Shown here: positions 22,720 through 34,153 of the stretch, in pieces
How the letters are laid out: each line of letters opens with the position of its first letter
Numbering within the stretch: the stretch's first letter is position 1
Source: Phoenix dactylifera
Lineage: Eukaryota; Streptophyta; Magnoliopsida; Arecales; Arecaceae
DNA length: 64,000 bases
Reading direction: 5' to 3'
Assembly (NCBI RefSeq): GCF_009389715.1
Contig: NC_052397.1
Location: 15,882,129-15,946,128, forward strand
Program-made: the position numbers and the translations under genes
Notes under the pieces: model-generated
The model's database searches: none
The model's input: only the letters and a program-made list of their open reading frames with translations
Told to the model about the DNA's origin: nothing

Positions 22720-25285
22720 TGTCACGCCCCGAACCCAGCACCCGGGTCCGGTACGCGACCGGCCGCATGAGCCCTAGAGCAGTGCCCTAAAGTTCATGCA
22801 AGGCCTATGATTAACAAGAATTCCAATAAATCCACAACTAATTTAGAAATTCAAATAGACAAATCCGACATGTCCAAATAAACAAATTAGTTCAATTACG
22901 AGCTCTTCAAATGTTCATCGACATCAAAGAAGGATAAACAACTAACTAACTAATGACTCTGGTGCTCGCACTCTGCGCCCATCCCATCCAAAACTATGCA
23001 ACCTGCAACTCTGGTAAAGAAAAAGAAGAAAAGGGGGTGAGCTTTACAGCCCAGTAAGAATCCCTACACATCCATACCAACACAATAATAATATGAATTT
23101 GAAAGCCACGACAAATCGATGCACATTTCATGAAATCATAAACCGGCTATCAAAAGACTCAAATAATCAATATAAGTATGTACGTCAAATATCAATGAAA
23201 GTCCAACCACGCAAGAATGATATAGCATACGATAGCTCATAAATCTTCATTAATGTTTTCAATGCTTTTTCTTTCCATTCTATATTAACTTGATCCGGAT
23301 CAATTATCTTTCCGACTTTGGGCTACATCCCGGTCACGTTTCCGGCCCGTGACGGGGCAATCGATAGTATCACATTTCCAGCCTGTGACGGGGCAATCGA
23401 TAGTATCACATTTCTAGCCTGTGACGGGGCAATCGATAGTATCACATTTCCAGCCTGTGACGGGGCAATCGATAGTATCACATTTCCAGCCTGTGACGGG
23501 GCAATCGATGGTATCACATTTCCAGCCTGTGACGGGGCAATCGATAATATCACATTTACAGCCTGTGATGGGGCAATCAATAATAACGAGATAAGCCCAA
23601 AGTCCCTGTTCATTTAATCAATTCACAAACACACATCCATTCCCTTTTCCACTTTATTTCCGGCCTAGACTAACCATGGTCACGTTTCCGGCCCGTGACA
23701 GGGCAATCGCTATAACATGGTTAGTCCATACCACCACATCCATAAATTCAATTATGCAGGTATAAGTTATACACATACAAGCATCCATCACACTACCAAC
23801 CACAAGCCAACACGATCAAAATATAATTAAATATAAAACTATTTTGCTTTGTCTGGATCATAGCATATCAAACATATATAGTGCAAAAATATGTATATCA
23901 TGTAGGATTGGCGTACAAGGATTCTTACAGAAATTGTAGACTGACTCAAACACAGTCCGAATCACAACCTACGCGCTGGGGTGCTGAGTCCCCTGATCAA
24001 AACCTCCTGGCTCTGCCGACTCTTCCTCTACAACATCAATTACAAATCACAAACTAAATCATTTAATATTTAAATATTCCAAACCATAATTGATATTTAC
24101 TATGGGGTCCATAACCAGATCTCCAAACATCTCAATCTCTCCAAGTCTAGGGCAGTCGGGGTGGCCCGACTCCCACCCTTGTACCACCGGCCCATGTCGT
24201 CGCCAGCCGTGGCCGCTGCCACGCCGGCGACGATGGCCGGTCCCGATGAAAAGACCAAAAGAAGGGTGGATGATAGAGAAGGGTTCTTCCTCCACCTCTT
24301 TGGTCCAAGGGCAACAGCCCGGGTGGCTGTGCCCTCACCTCCCCACCCTCGGCCACCGTTGGCCGAACCATCGCCGGCCGCCCCTGCTGCAGTCGCCGGC
24401 GATGGTAACCGGCTAAGAGAAAGAGAGAGGAAGAAGTCTCTTCCTCTTCTTCTTTTTCTTCTTCTCTTATTATTATTATTATATTATTATTTTCCCTCCT
24501 TTTTCTTCTTCTTCTTCTCCTTCTTCTTCTTTCCAACCGACACAGACCCCTCCCCCTTCCTCCATTTCTTCCACGGAAAGGCCACCGTGATGGTGGCTCG
24601 GCCCCCAACCGACGACACCCAGTCGCCGTCGCCGCCGCCGGTGGCCAACCGACGAGGGGAAGAGGAGGAGAGGATGGGATCACGAGGAAGAAGACCCCGG
24701 ATCCATCTCTCCCCTTCTCCAATAAACCCTAGAAATCCCAAAATAATTCTCTCACAGTCCCGACCGACCACAATGCCATGGTTCTCGGCCAATCCCGGCG
24801 GCCGGCGGCCGGCGGCAAGATCCGAAAAGAGAAGCCGAAACAGGGTACCCCTGTTTCGGATCCTTCTCCGACGATCTCACCGGCCAAATCCCCATCAACA
24901 CCACCCGAAAAGCTAGCAAATGAAACGCAAGGGAAGGATTCACGCTTACCTCAGTCCGATGGGTGTTCCGGCGACTTTTCCGACGAGGAATCGGAGGAGA
25001 AACCGCGAGTAAACCGGATCAACGCGCACGGCTCCAAGATCTCTTCTTGTGGGGATCTTCACCGAAGGAAAGAGGTTGCCCTGCGGCCGGCCGGATCCTC
25101 TCTCCGGCGCTCGTCTCATCCGGCGATCAACCCCCCTAACGCTGGCGCCGCCCTCTCTCCCGCACCCCTCTCTACCACGATCGTGCCTAGGGCACGATCT
25201 TAAAAGGGAGATGGGCCCGGTCTTTTCGGGCCGGCCCGTCTCTCTTTCTTTTTTTTTTTTCTTTTTTTTTTTCATGGGTATTACA
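22720..25285. mobile_element. Solo LTR, 2,566 bp, of a large LTR retrotransposon
   Basis: The segment begins TGTCACGCCCCGAACCC and ends GGGTATTACA. It therefore has the canonical TG...CA ends. It is flanked by identical 5-bp duplications TCTTT (22715-22719 and 25286-25290). No reverse transcriptase or gag is inside, and no second LTR is adjacent, so it is best read as a solo LTR left by LTR-LTR recombination. It contains a 36-bp minisatellite (23335-23586) and a GC-rich section (24.1-25.2 kb). That section includes CCG-rich and CTT-rich tracts and AACCCTAGAAATCC. The GC-rich ORFs there are not convincing genes. I infer a Ty3/Gypsy-type parent from the LTR length only. Confidence 0.75.
23335..23586. 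repeat. 36-bp tandem repeat, seven units
   Basis: The unit is of the form CACATTTCCAGCCTGTGACG + GGGCAATCGATAGTAT (36 bp), with units at 23335, 23371, 23407, 23443, 23479, 23515 and 23551. The middle units are nearly identical and the edge units diverge, for example CACGTTTCCGGCCCGTGACG at the left. A further isolated copy lies at about 23680-23712. Because 36 is a multiple of three, it leaves long open frames on both strands. These are not genes. Confidence 0.95.
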
Positions 25286-25290
25286 TCTTT

Positions 25291-27837
25291 TGCGGAAAAA
25301 TAAGTTGCTTTGTGCCGAATTGCCCAACAAAGGCTGGTAATGGCACGGAAAGCTTATAGTGAAATAAAGAGATAATTATTATAAACTTTTATAATTGTGG
25401 TTGGATTGAATCATATAAGTGGTTGATTTAAATATAGCAATTTTTAGTGGACAATTGTACAAACACAAGATTTTTGAGTTAAAACTTGTCTCTTTTTTTT
25501 TTCCCCTCGAAACATAGATGTGTATTAACAATTCTTCTTATCCTTTCTGTAGGCTAAAAGGATGCCGAACGATTAAAATCATCTCATAAGCATAAAGCAT
25601 GTCAACCTGTGTGAAGGAACAATCTAAGCTAGCCTACCATAGACATAATATATGTGGGATATGCAACATTACAACATCAACTATGCAATTTGATTTTTGC
25701 TAGTTTTATAACATAAATAAAACCCATCATTCTATTAATAAGTTTTGTGGAAAACGAAGAAAAAATAGAGAGCCTTTCTCATTAAACTCAATTTTTAGGT
25801 GTCTGATCTATTAATTTATTCAAAGCTTCTTTTTTTTTTTTTTTTTGCTACAACGGATGACTCATATACTTTTAGTATAAATACATCCAAAAAAATTAAA
25901 AGATGACAAATTTTCAAGTGCTCTAGGCAACTTTCTCTCACCAACCCAAAGGGCTCTCCCAAAGCAGGTTTTGCAAGGAACAAGTAAACATGCACTTAGT
26001 GTCTAAAACCTTCAATACTAAAATATCATGGGAACATTAAATCATGTCTAATTACTCTCATTAATAAAATTCGGTGCTAACTTATAACTTGCAACACATC
26101 ACTATGTAGTCAAATCAAATTGTATTTAGGAAGTATTTGCTATAAAAGACATGTACGTGTTTTACAGAAGCGACAAAAATGCAGGCAAGGTATTAATATT
26201 GCTTAAAATATTTCAAATGCATATGTATCTATAATTTTGATGACATTCACTATCTTGGGAGCACTACTGAAGCCTAGTAAAAACCAGCACATTTGCATCT
26301 TGGGGAAATTTTTTATGTAACTGTAGTTTCTTACTTCATTTAATTAGTACATGGATATTTTATTCATCAAAAAACATGTAGTTAAGACAGCAAGAAAAAA
26401 ATTCTTACATTCATCGTGATCTCTCAGTCTTTGTTTCGAATTGCTTTTTCTTTTCTTAAATTTGGTATATTATTTCCATTATTTTCAAAAGCTCGAGGTT
26501 TTCTTTGATATAATATATGCATCATAACCAAGAATAAACTAATTGATTAAGGCGAAAGAGATCTCACATTGAAAAAGAGATCTCACATTGAAAAGATAGT
26601 AAATGGCTATTGTTTTCTTAGCCTTTGTTCGACCTACCACAGTCTTATTTCTCTCACTAGCTTCCTGTCTAAAGAAATTCATGCTTCTCCAGTGAAACCC
26701 GTTCGCACAAGTTCACCTTTTTTAATCCACCAATGCCTATTCTGACTCCTTCCTCTTGAAACTTGAAAGCTTTCTTTTATTGCCTTCTCTCTCTCCCTTT
26801 AACAGCTTAACTATATATTAGAGTTTGCTACTCTTAGCCTACACTCCCATTTGTTGACAACATCCTTGAAATAAAAAGGAAAATAAAAGAAAAAGAAGGT
26901 GTTTCAGTTACCATCCCCTCAAGAAGTTGAAGCACTTGGAGTACACGGAGAAATGAATATGTAATCAGAAGTTCTTTCTTTGTTGGTCATATTATGTGGT
27001 TTTTTATGTGAATATAAAGGCTTTCTTAGTACAAGTACAACAGAGAACTCCATTCTAGCATACAAGGAAAGATGGAGAGAAAAAAATTAATTACCTATTG
27101 CTTGCATGTATTGAATCTTATGCAGTCTCTGTAACTTTTTTAAGAGAAGGAACATTCTGTATACATATTTTCCTCAAAAAATTTTCTCTACATATGAGAA
27201 AGAATATCAACTTTGATATTACATATATAACTACATATGTATATACATATCCAAATATATGATACATGCACGTAAAACAAAATAATAATAATAATAATGA
27301 ACCAAGATTCTGACATATATGACAAGTTTGTAATATGAGTTTGAGTTTGTCGAGAAGAAGGTTAGAAATGGAGATTGCAGGAATGATGTAGAGTGATAGG
27401 ATTAGAAAAACAAAATAGCAAAAGTTGGAAGCTCAACAAAGATTTTTATAGGTCATGACTTTTTATGCTTTTGTGGAAAAGGTTGGATGATGTATTTTTT
27501 TAAGAAAAAGGAGAAAAAAAGGGAAAAGGAGCCTAATCACTTCCATTAAGGGTATAAAGAAGTACAAAGACAAATCAACAAAGAAAGTATGCTAAACACC
27601 GAACCCAAAATAGCATCCATATACCAAACATATCGAAAGGAGGGTTAAGTTTCAAGGAAGCATTTCCAGAGCATTGAGAAGGCCGGTCATTAAGCAAGAG
27701 AGGATACTTTTCAAGACCTCAGGGATGCTGTCTGATAGATTATTTAACAGTCTTCTGTTTCCCTGAATCCAAAGAGCCGAACTGATAGTAGCAGTTAAGA
27801 GTGATCCAAGCAAGAAGCCAACCTTATCTCAGTGTGG
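25291..27837. other. Intergenic AT-rich stretch, nothing recognised
   Basis: I found no coding sequence. A T run at about 25830-25848 is followed by GCTACAACGGATGACTC and may be a SINE tail in minus orientation. A 21-bp direct duplication (GAGATCTCACATTGAAAA) lies at about 26560-26595, and an (AAT)n tract at about 27281-27299. AT-rich TATA/ACATAT alternations near 27.2 kb are simple sequence. Confidence 0.5.
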
Positions 27838-28400
27838 TCAATCAAGCCATATTTGTTCAATTGACTCAATAAGTTCCAATATTCCTAGAAAAAATAGCAG
27901 ATAGCAAATAAGTGATCCATGGATTCCTCTTCGAGTGAACAAAGACGACGAGTAGTAAGTAGGCCAATTTCTTCTCCTTAAATTCTCAGTCCTCAGATGT
28001 AAGGATTTGTCTTTACACAATAAAACCAGAAACACGTTGGCTTTATCAGGTCAAGAACATTTCCAAATTATAGTTGGCTGTCAGAGAGACAAATCCTCCA
28101 TGCATCAAAAATTTACAACAAATATTAACTGAAAATAATCGCGTTCATACTTCATTCCAAACCAAGAGAGTCCTTCTGATCTGTGGTCTAGATGTTAGAG
28201 AATAGTGTAGACAGTTTGGCTAGTTCTTCCAAAACATGATAGATGTTATGGTCTCTCGAATCCATTCTCGAACTGTCCGGAAATTATTCTGATGCTTCCG
28301 CTTATATGGATGCACATATTGTGAAATAGGCAAATAGCTGAGCTTTCTTATACAAAATCGCTAATGAACAAGTTAGTCTAAGCAAGGATGAATTGCTGAA
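27838..28400 (-). mobile_element. Degenerate LINE fragment with zf-RVT-like motif
   Basis: The minus strand reads CKDKSLHLRTENLRRRNWP, then shifts frame to LCSLEEESMDHLFAIC. Together these match the zinc-binding region after LINE reverse transcriptases (L-x-R-x-N-W-P, then C-x(5)E-x(3)H-L-F). Further downstream on the minus strand (lower coordinates) the frame is lost. A frame upstream on that strand (28.05-28.35 kb) has LINE-like words such as IMFWKN and SRPQIRRTLL. It is clearly broken. Confidence 0.55.
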
Positions 28401-29293
28401 AAAGAGACAAAGGATAGAAAAGAGAAAAGGAGAAAAGGAAAAGGGAAGAAAAAGAGAGAAACATGGCAATCTGCTCTTATTTCACTCAGATAATAACTCA
28501 TGAACCAAGGCATATAGATTCAGTAATTTGTCATTACTCTTGATCATAACGGTGGGTACCATTCTTTACAGTAGGATGAAAGATCACAATAAACATCAAA
28601 GGGAAAACCCCAAACCACTGTCCAACTTTTGTTGAGAATTTTGTGCTAGCTTGAGCTCTTGGCTGGCATAGGAGTGTTGCTACCCAAGTTTTTGATTTTT
28701 TTTTTTGATGTGCATCACTTATCTTTTTTACCATAACAGAATACGGATAATAGATGGAGCATGAATGTTGGAGATAACAAAACGACCTTAGGATATAGTA
28801 GATGCAACCATTAGCACTCCCCTTGCCACCCTGCCTGTCCCCTTCCAAAAAGAAATTGTGGATAGTTTCTTGGAAATGTCTTGTGCTCCTCGGTGCATCA
28901 ATCCCTGCAAAAACAATCAAAGATTTCAATAAATTAAGCATAAAATTAAGCTGGGTTTTCAGACTCCAATGTATTTATTTATTCAATCATGCATATAGTA
29001 GGAAAGCATTATACAAATGCCCTTAGGTTTCCAAGGAAGCAACTCCGAAGATTCAAAATTGGTTTGAAACTATGAAAGAACCTCAAACACAACGAGAAAA
29101 CCCTAACCCTAAAGGATGACATGCTTCATGTGCTTTTAAGGCTTTAAGCAGCAATCACAGGCTTTTAAGGCTTTTAAGAAAGCAAAGTCAATGATAAAGT
29201 TAGAAAGCTCCAAATCAGACCTCTAACCCTTTAGGAAACTTATCACTAAAATATTACATAGAATTTAAGAGGTTAGAGATCACCCTACCTAGT
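28401..29293. other. Intergenic, probable 3' flank of the next minus-strand gene
   Basis: I cannot assign any of the ORFs here. The stretch nearest 29293 should contain the 3' UTR of the acidic-protein gene on the minus strand. A T run at about 28697-28710 (GATTTTTTTTTTTTGATG) is another poly(T) site, but I could not find a convincing target duplication. Confidence 0.4.
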
Positions 29294-30068
29294 TCATGCC
29301 TTAATTCCTACCCTTGAACATTTGATGGAGCCCCTAGCGATGTCGATCTCAATTAAATTGTCTTCCTCATTAATCTCTGATAATAGCTCCATTAGCCCAT
29401 GTTGCCTGCACACTGTTTCTGGTAAGAAGTCCAGTAGGAAACCTCCTCTCAGCTCTGGCTTTAACTGTGAATTTGACTCCTCTGTAACTACATAATTCCC
29501 GTGGGGAATCTCAATCTCAATGAGGTTGTCATCATCCGATATCGAACCTTCAGAGAATTCCTTCAATTGATGCGAATTCTTTGGCAAAGGCTCATCATCG
29601 CAGAGTGAAAATTTGAAGCATTCTGATGGACTTGGATTTTCCAACACATCTTTGTCCCTGCAAACTGAACCATTTAACAATGCATGACCATCAGTCTCAC
29701 CTCCACTTATGTCTTCATATTCCAATGATGGGCCTGTTGACTTGGTGACCAATTCGTCTTGTGGAAACTTGCCTGCTTCTTCTTGGGTTGCCTTATTTTC
29801 CTCAAGAATCTCATGTTGGGGCAGAATCTGCAGACCAGCCTCTAGTTCTGGTGGCCTCTCCATAGTGTTGGGCTTGCAAAATTGGTCTCAACTTAGCAAG
29901 GAAAAACGGGAAAGAGGCGGAGAAAGCCAAGATGAACAAAGTGAGAAATGCTGAAGAGAAGGGATTACTGTGATAGCTAGAAAAGATGAGGAGGAGAGAG
30001 AGTGCCATGAACACTTTAGGATGATTGTGGAAAAAAGGACCCATGTGGTGATCACTTGTTTCTACCAT
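29294..30068 (-). CDS. Uncharacterised acidic plant protein, probable frameshift
   Basis: The main frame (29863-29294) encodes 190 aa starting MERPPELEAGLQ and ending IKCSRVGIKA. It is strongly acidic, with two related motifs, DDDNLIEIEIPHGNY (about residue 110) and EEDNLIEIDIARGSIK (about residue 168). An overlapping frame upstream (30068-29811) starts MVETSDHHMGPFFHN. It has a hydrophobic segment of about 35 residues (MALSLLLIFSSYHS... FPFFLAK) typical of an N-terminal membrane anchor. One base too many, or two too few, near 29864-29890 separates the two. A stop (TGA) lies nine codons before MERPPE in its own frame. A single-base indel would join them into a protein of about 260 aa. This could be a sequence error, a true mutation, or an upstream ORF. 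The gap is too short for an intron. I know plant proteins of this N-terminal-hydrophobic, acidic kind but cannot name a function. Confidence 0.6.
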
Positions 30069-30375
30069 GAGAAGTAGAGAATGGTAGAAATTTTATTAAA
30101 CCAGGTAGAGGAAAGTCGCAAAGAACTCTTAACAGGTGTTGCTACATACAAGAGGACAAGAAGAAACCATCTGGAGTCACAACTCTCAGCTAGCTGCTCC
30201 TTTGTTCCTCCTTTTCTTCTTCTTCCTTCTCTTATTCAACACATGTGGGATGCAGCAGCGGACGTAACCAGAACACCTGCAGGAAAGGAAAGACCAAAAA
30301 GAATAGAATTCTTAGGTGGTGAGTCTCTTATAAGTGAATGTTGTGAGTTGTACTTGAGTAAGATCCAGAGAAGGA

Positions 30376-30383
30376 TATTTATA
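30376..30383 (-). promoter_or_regulatory. TATA box of the acidic-protein gene
   Basis: The minus strand reads CCTATAAATATCC here. A start site about 30 bp downstream would give a 5' leader of roughly 280 nt before the ATG at 30068. The leader holds a few very short upstream ORFs. This placement supports the gene beginning with the hydrophobic N-terminal frame rather than at 29863. Confidence 0.5.
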
Positions 30384-30399
30384 GGCATTTGAACTGGAA

Positions 30400-33300
30400 G
30401 GTGGAGGAGGAAGGCAAAGAGGAGGATTAGTATCAGTTAAAGTAGCTCAGAGATCATAAAAAGAATATAAACTGAGAAACTACTTGCAGAGAAGAAGACA
30501 GACCAACAGGAAAATCTGTAAATAGGTGGGCTCTATTTCTCTTTGGAAGTGCATTGAAATTGTTGGGCTTGTTTACTTTCTTCACCTTCCCCATTGCTCC
30601 GCAAAAAATGGTTTCTTTTTTTTCTTTTCCTTTTGACATTTTACTCTTCTCCACACCTGAGACACTAACAACATCTGGTCCTTTTTTAATGCCTCCGATT
30701 CTCTTGGGAGAATCAAAGGTGTGGGTATAGATTTCTGAACTCCAATGGCTTAGAAGTTAGGGAGGCCATGTGCAGGGATAGCAGGTTACCACATGGCACT
30801 TTCCCTCCAAGACTCCATTAGAGAAGTCAAAAGAAATGGCATACAAAAAGGAACTAATTTTTTATAATTTTTTTCAAAACTCTCTGCAACAATTGTTAAT
30901 TGTTTTTAGGCAGCCCATCACTGAAAAACACCATTTTCCACATCATATATCATGAATGTGTACTTAAAATTCTCTATTTCTTTCATTTTTTTTTTCCAAG
31001 TCAAAACAAGGTGAGGATCATCAGCCTAGCACAACAATTACCTGAAAAGAAATCTCCAAGCATCCACCTGCTTCTGTCTGCTTGCTTAAAGATCCACCTA
31101 AGAGAATCCTTTTCTATTGATAATTCTCTGCTACTCACACAGAACCCATGTAAAAAACTGAAGTTTTTAACCATCCCTCTGTAAGTAAACGCAGATGCCA
31201 GGCATGACAGTTTACCTGTTTCTGCTGCAACAACATCTCTCAGCCTGCAGCAGCTCTATTTCGGATTTCAATAAGAACCCCTCAACCCTGCACTAGATTC
31301 CGAGATTTTTTATTATAATGTCAGAAGTAGGAGCACAGAGTGATGATAAAGAGAGTAAAGGAAGATTAGCTATAATACCGCCCATCTCATGTCAACTGTT
31401 TTAGTTTGAAAAAGTTTTTTTTTTTTTTTTTTTGTTGCGAAGTTTGAAAAACTTATAATATAGCCCATCTCGTATGAACTGTTCTAGTTTGAAATTAAAA
31501 TAGCTATCCATTATCACTTACCTAATAAGTTTATCATATCTCAGGTCTGACTAAGAGTTCATGGAACTGATCAGAGAACTCAGTCGTGATGTGTCCAAAC
31601 CGAGTAATAGGTCAGTTAAATGGCCGACTTGTTTCGGAGATGTAAAGTGATATAAGATCATGAGGAGTCACTTGATGGAGGGAGATCGGCAACCTTTCTG
31701 TCTATTCCTTGGCTTGCTTTGGCGATATGATTTTAATTATCTTGTTTCAAGGGCTTTGTCTCTTGTTTGTGCTTATAATGATGGGCATAGATATGGCTTT
31801 ATATCCTCTCATGATATCTATGTCCTTTTGCTATTGGATTCAGAACCTACAGAATTTAATGGTGGAGGTCCAGCCCTATCATGTTGTTCGTGTTTATATA
31901 TGACGCACTGTCGATTGTGCATCTAATATATCAAACATCATGGGCCCTAAGAGAATGTTCCTATGAACTTTTTCAAAAGAAACTTCTCCATTCATTTCTT
32001 TTTTTGAAGTGTGAGTGGAGGAAATGAGACTACCACTCCTTTTATTTCACAGGAAAATAAGATAAAAGGGAAAAAGTTTTGCCTTTATCTTTTTGATGAT
32101 GTAAAAGAAGGCAAAAGGAGAGGAACAGATGCAAGAAAAAGAAACTAAATGGTTTCAAACCAAGTGTCTGATAATCAAGATAGAGAATATTGATACTCGT
32201 AAGAAGAAGCAGTGGAGAAAAGAATCTTATCTAGACCAACAAGCAGGAGCATTCACTACCTAAAAGTTCTAAGCAATTTCACAAAGATTTTCAAGAAAAA
32301 GCACAAGAATCCAGAATGGCCACAAACTTCAAATTTCACATAAGCTTAAGAGAGTTTTTGAAACAAAAACAACCAATTTCATACCACGTCTAGTACCTCC
32401 TCTAAAGCATAATACAATTTGCTAGAAGGCATAAGAGGACGAATACGAGTTATAGCTGAAAAAAATAAAGTTGCAATCATTCAGTCATTGAAGAGGCTGA
32501 TTGCAGCTGAGGCACACATCGAAGGCGGGGCTGATCTATTCTACAGTTTTTTTTCCTTTCCAGGACTGTATGATAGTTGAATAGCAAGCATGACATAATG
32601 TGCTCCAATCATATTTGACTTCCAAGAGAATATCTCAGAGAAGAAGTAACTGGCTGAAAACTTCATTATATGTAACCAAGGTAGAACCAGATTAACAAGG
32701 AAGAATAGGATCTTCTGCTCGAGCAATCTAAAATGAGAGCATCCCTAAAAAAGAAATATTAAATACATTGTCAGTTTCAATCATAAATCTCTTCAATTTT
32801 TTTTCCTTTTTTTTTTTCTTTTTTTTTGTATAGTGGAAAGTCACCTTCTAGATTTTAACTGGAAACTTTTCTCAGCTCAAGTGATGAGAAGAGGGGCTTG
32901 AATCTAATATTTTTTTTAACTTTTTTTTTAACATGTGAAGGGCATGATAAAAACGACTGCAATTTATGCTGCAAACAATCAAATAGAGGCTCAGATAATA
33001 CCCATTTTCATTAGTTTCTTGCATAGTGTTATTTACCAACCTTGAAGTTTTATATTCTAATGAATTTCCAGTCTGACCTTACTTGTGCCACAGTTGATTG
33101 ATAAGGGCATAGATAGAGTTGTCAATAGATTAGGAAGCTTGAGCTTAGCTAGAATAATAAGGCTTGTTTCAGATTTATTTGAACCATACTTGAACTCACT
33201 TCACTAGCTTGAAATTAATTTCATGCAAAGTCAGAAATTAATAGGATTGATCAGGCTCAACTCTGTAAGGCTAAAAATGTTATATCATATGCATACATAT

Positions 33301-33711
33301 ACACATATATTTATATGTAGATATATAATACATTCATATCAATACATATGTAATATTTGCGATCATATAAATTAAAGCTGATTCAATACTTGGTTAAACT
33401 CTCATGGAGCAAGAGAGCATCTCATAGTATATTTAATAATTTTCTATATTTATGTTTTCTGATTAACTATTATTATTTTCTAAATCTAAATATTTGAATC
33501 AGTTGAATATCAACATTGAATCAAGCTCAAGCTTGATTTGAAGGAATGGATCAGATTAGGATTTTTGGCTCTATAAATACCAAGAGCTCCCCAATATATC
33601 CAGGATGTAGAACTAAAGACATTTCTGTGTGGATCCTCACAGCAACATGTAGAGGTTTCTTTGATGTAAAATATAATTATTCTAGCGGCAGTTATTGGAG
33701 CCTATATAAAT
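30400..33711. other. Intergenic, no gene recognised
   Basis: The sequence is AT-rich with T-rich tracts at about 31414-31432, 32801-32829 and 32911-32931. Short ORFs at 31660-31926 have no recognisable domain. Two copies of a CCCATCTC...AACTGTT..TAGTTTGAAA block at about 31380 and 31463 flank the micro-insertion and look like a local duplication. Confidence 0.45.
31414..31440. mobile_element. 27-bp poly(T) micro-insertion with 11-bp TSD
   Basis: AGTTTGAAAAA occurs at 31403-31413 and again, perfectly, at 31441-31451. Between them are a G, about 19 T and GTTGCGA. This is the third site in the window with a run of T plus a few bases between exact or near-exact 9-12 bp duplications. Confidence 0.65.
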
Positions 33712-34148
33712 TGTGAGGACTCGTGCGGGCGTGTGTTAGTCTTACATCAGTTATTCGCCGAAAAGATTTTGGGTACTTATACATAACTAAAAAATCCAAA
33801 TAATATCTTCCGACTCGCTATTTTGGGTGAAATCTTAGGTTGTGACAAATAATATTAGAGCGGACCTGGCCCAAGACCCATGTAGATTAGGAAACACTAC
33901 AACACGGGCTCGTTGAGACTGATCATAGGCCGATCGTGGTACTTATGATTAGATTTGAACGGATTTGGACTCTTAGTCTGACGAGGACATCAGAGTTTAA
34001 AGGAGAGAGTATGTAAGGATCTGTGAAGGCGCGTATTTAGTCCTACATTAGTTCTTCGTCGAAGAGATCTTGGGTACCTATACAGGACTAAGGAACCTAA
34101 AAAATATCTTCCGGGTAGTCTTTTTGGATGAGGTTCTGAGTTGTTCCA
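33712..34148 (+). mobile_element. Complete TRIM element with exact 5-bp TSD
   Basis: LTR1 is 33712-33847 (136 bp, TGTGAGGACTCGTG...TTGTGACA). The internal part is 33848-34011, beginning AATAATATTAGAGC, a mutated primer site, and ending in the purine tract AAAGGAGAGAGTA. LTR2 is 34012-34148 (137 bp), starting TGTAAGGATCTGTG and ending TTGTTCCA. The target duplication TAAAT is perfect (33707-33711 and 34149-34153). The two LTRs differ at many sites, so the insertion is not recent. It defines the family edges for the other copies in the window. Confidence 0.92.
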
Positions 34149-34153
34149 TAAAT

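Noticed and set aside
23318-23617. 96-99 aa ORFs on both strands as a repeat protein
   Set aside because: They are produced by a 36-bp tandem repeat. Both strands are open only because 36 is divisible by three and the unit lacks stops.
23335-23712. Regularly spaced repeat resembling a CRISPR array
   Set aside because: Units are directly adjacent without unique spacers, in a plant LTR. It is a minisatellite.
24147-25203. Long GC-rich ORFs (191 and 251 aa) as host genes
   Set aside because: They lie inside the solo LTR, overlap on both strands, are low-complexity (CCG, CTT, GAA runs) and have no recognisable domain.
31660-31926. 88-aa ORF and overlapping 64-aa ORF as coding
   Set aside because: I could not match either to any family, and there is no adjacent exon-like sequence. 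Left as intergenic.
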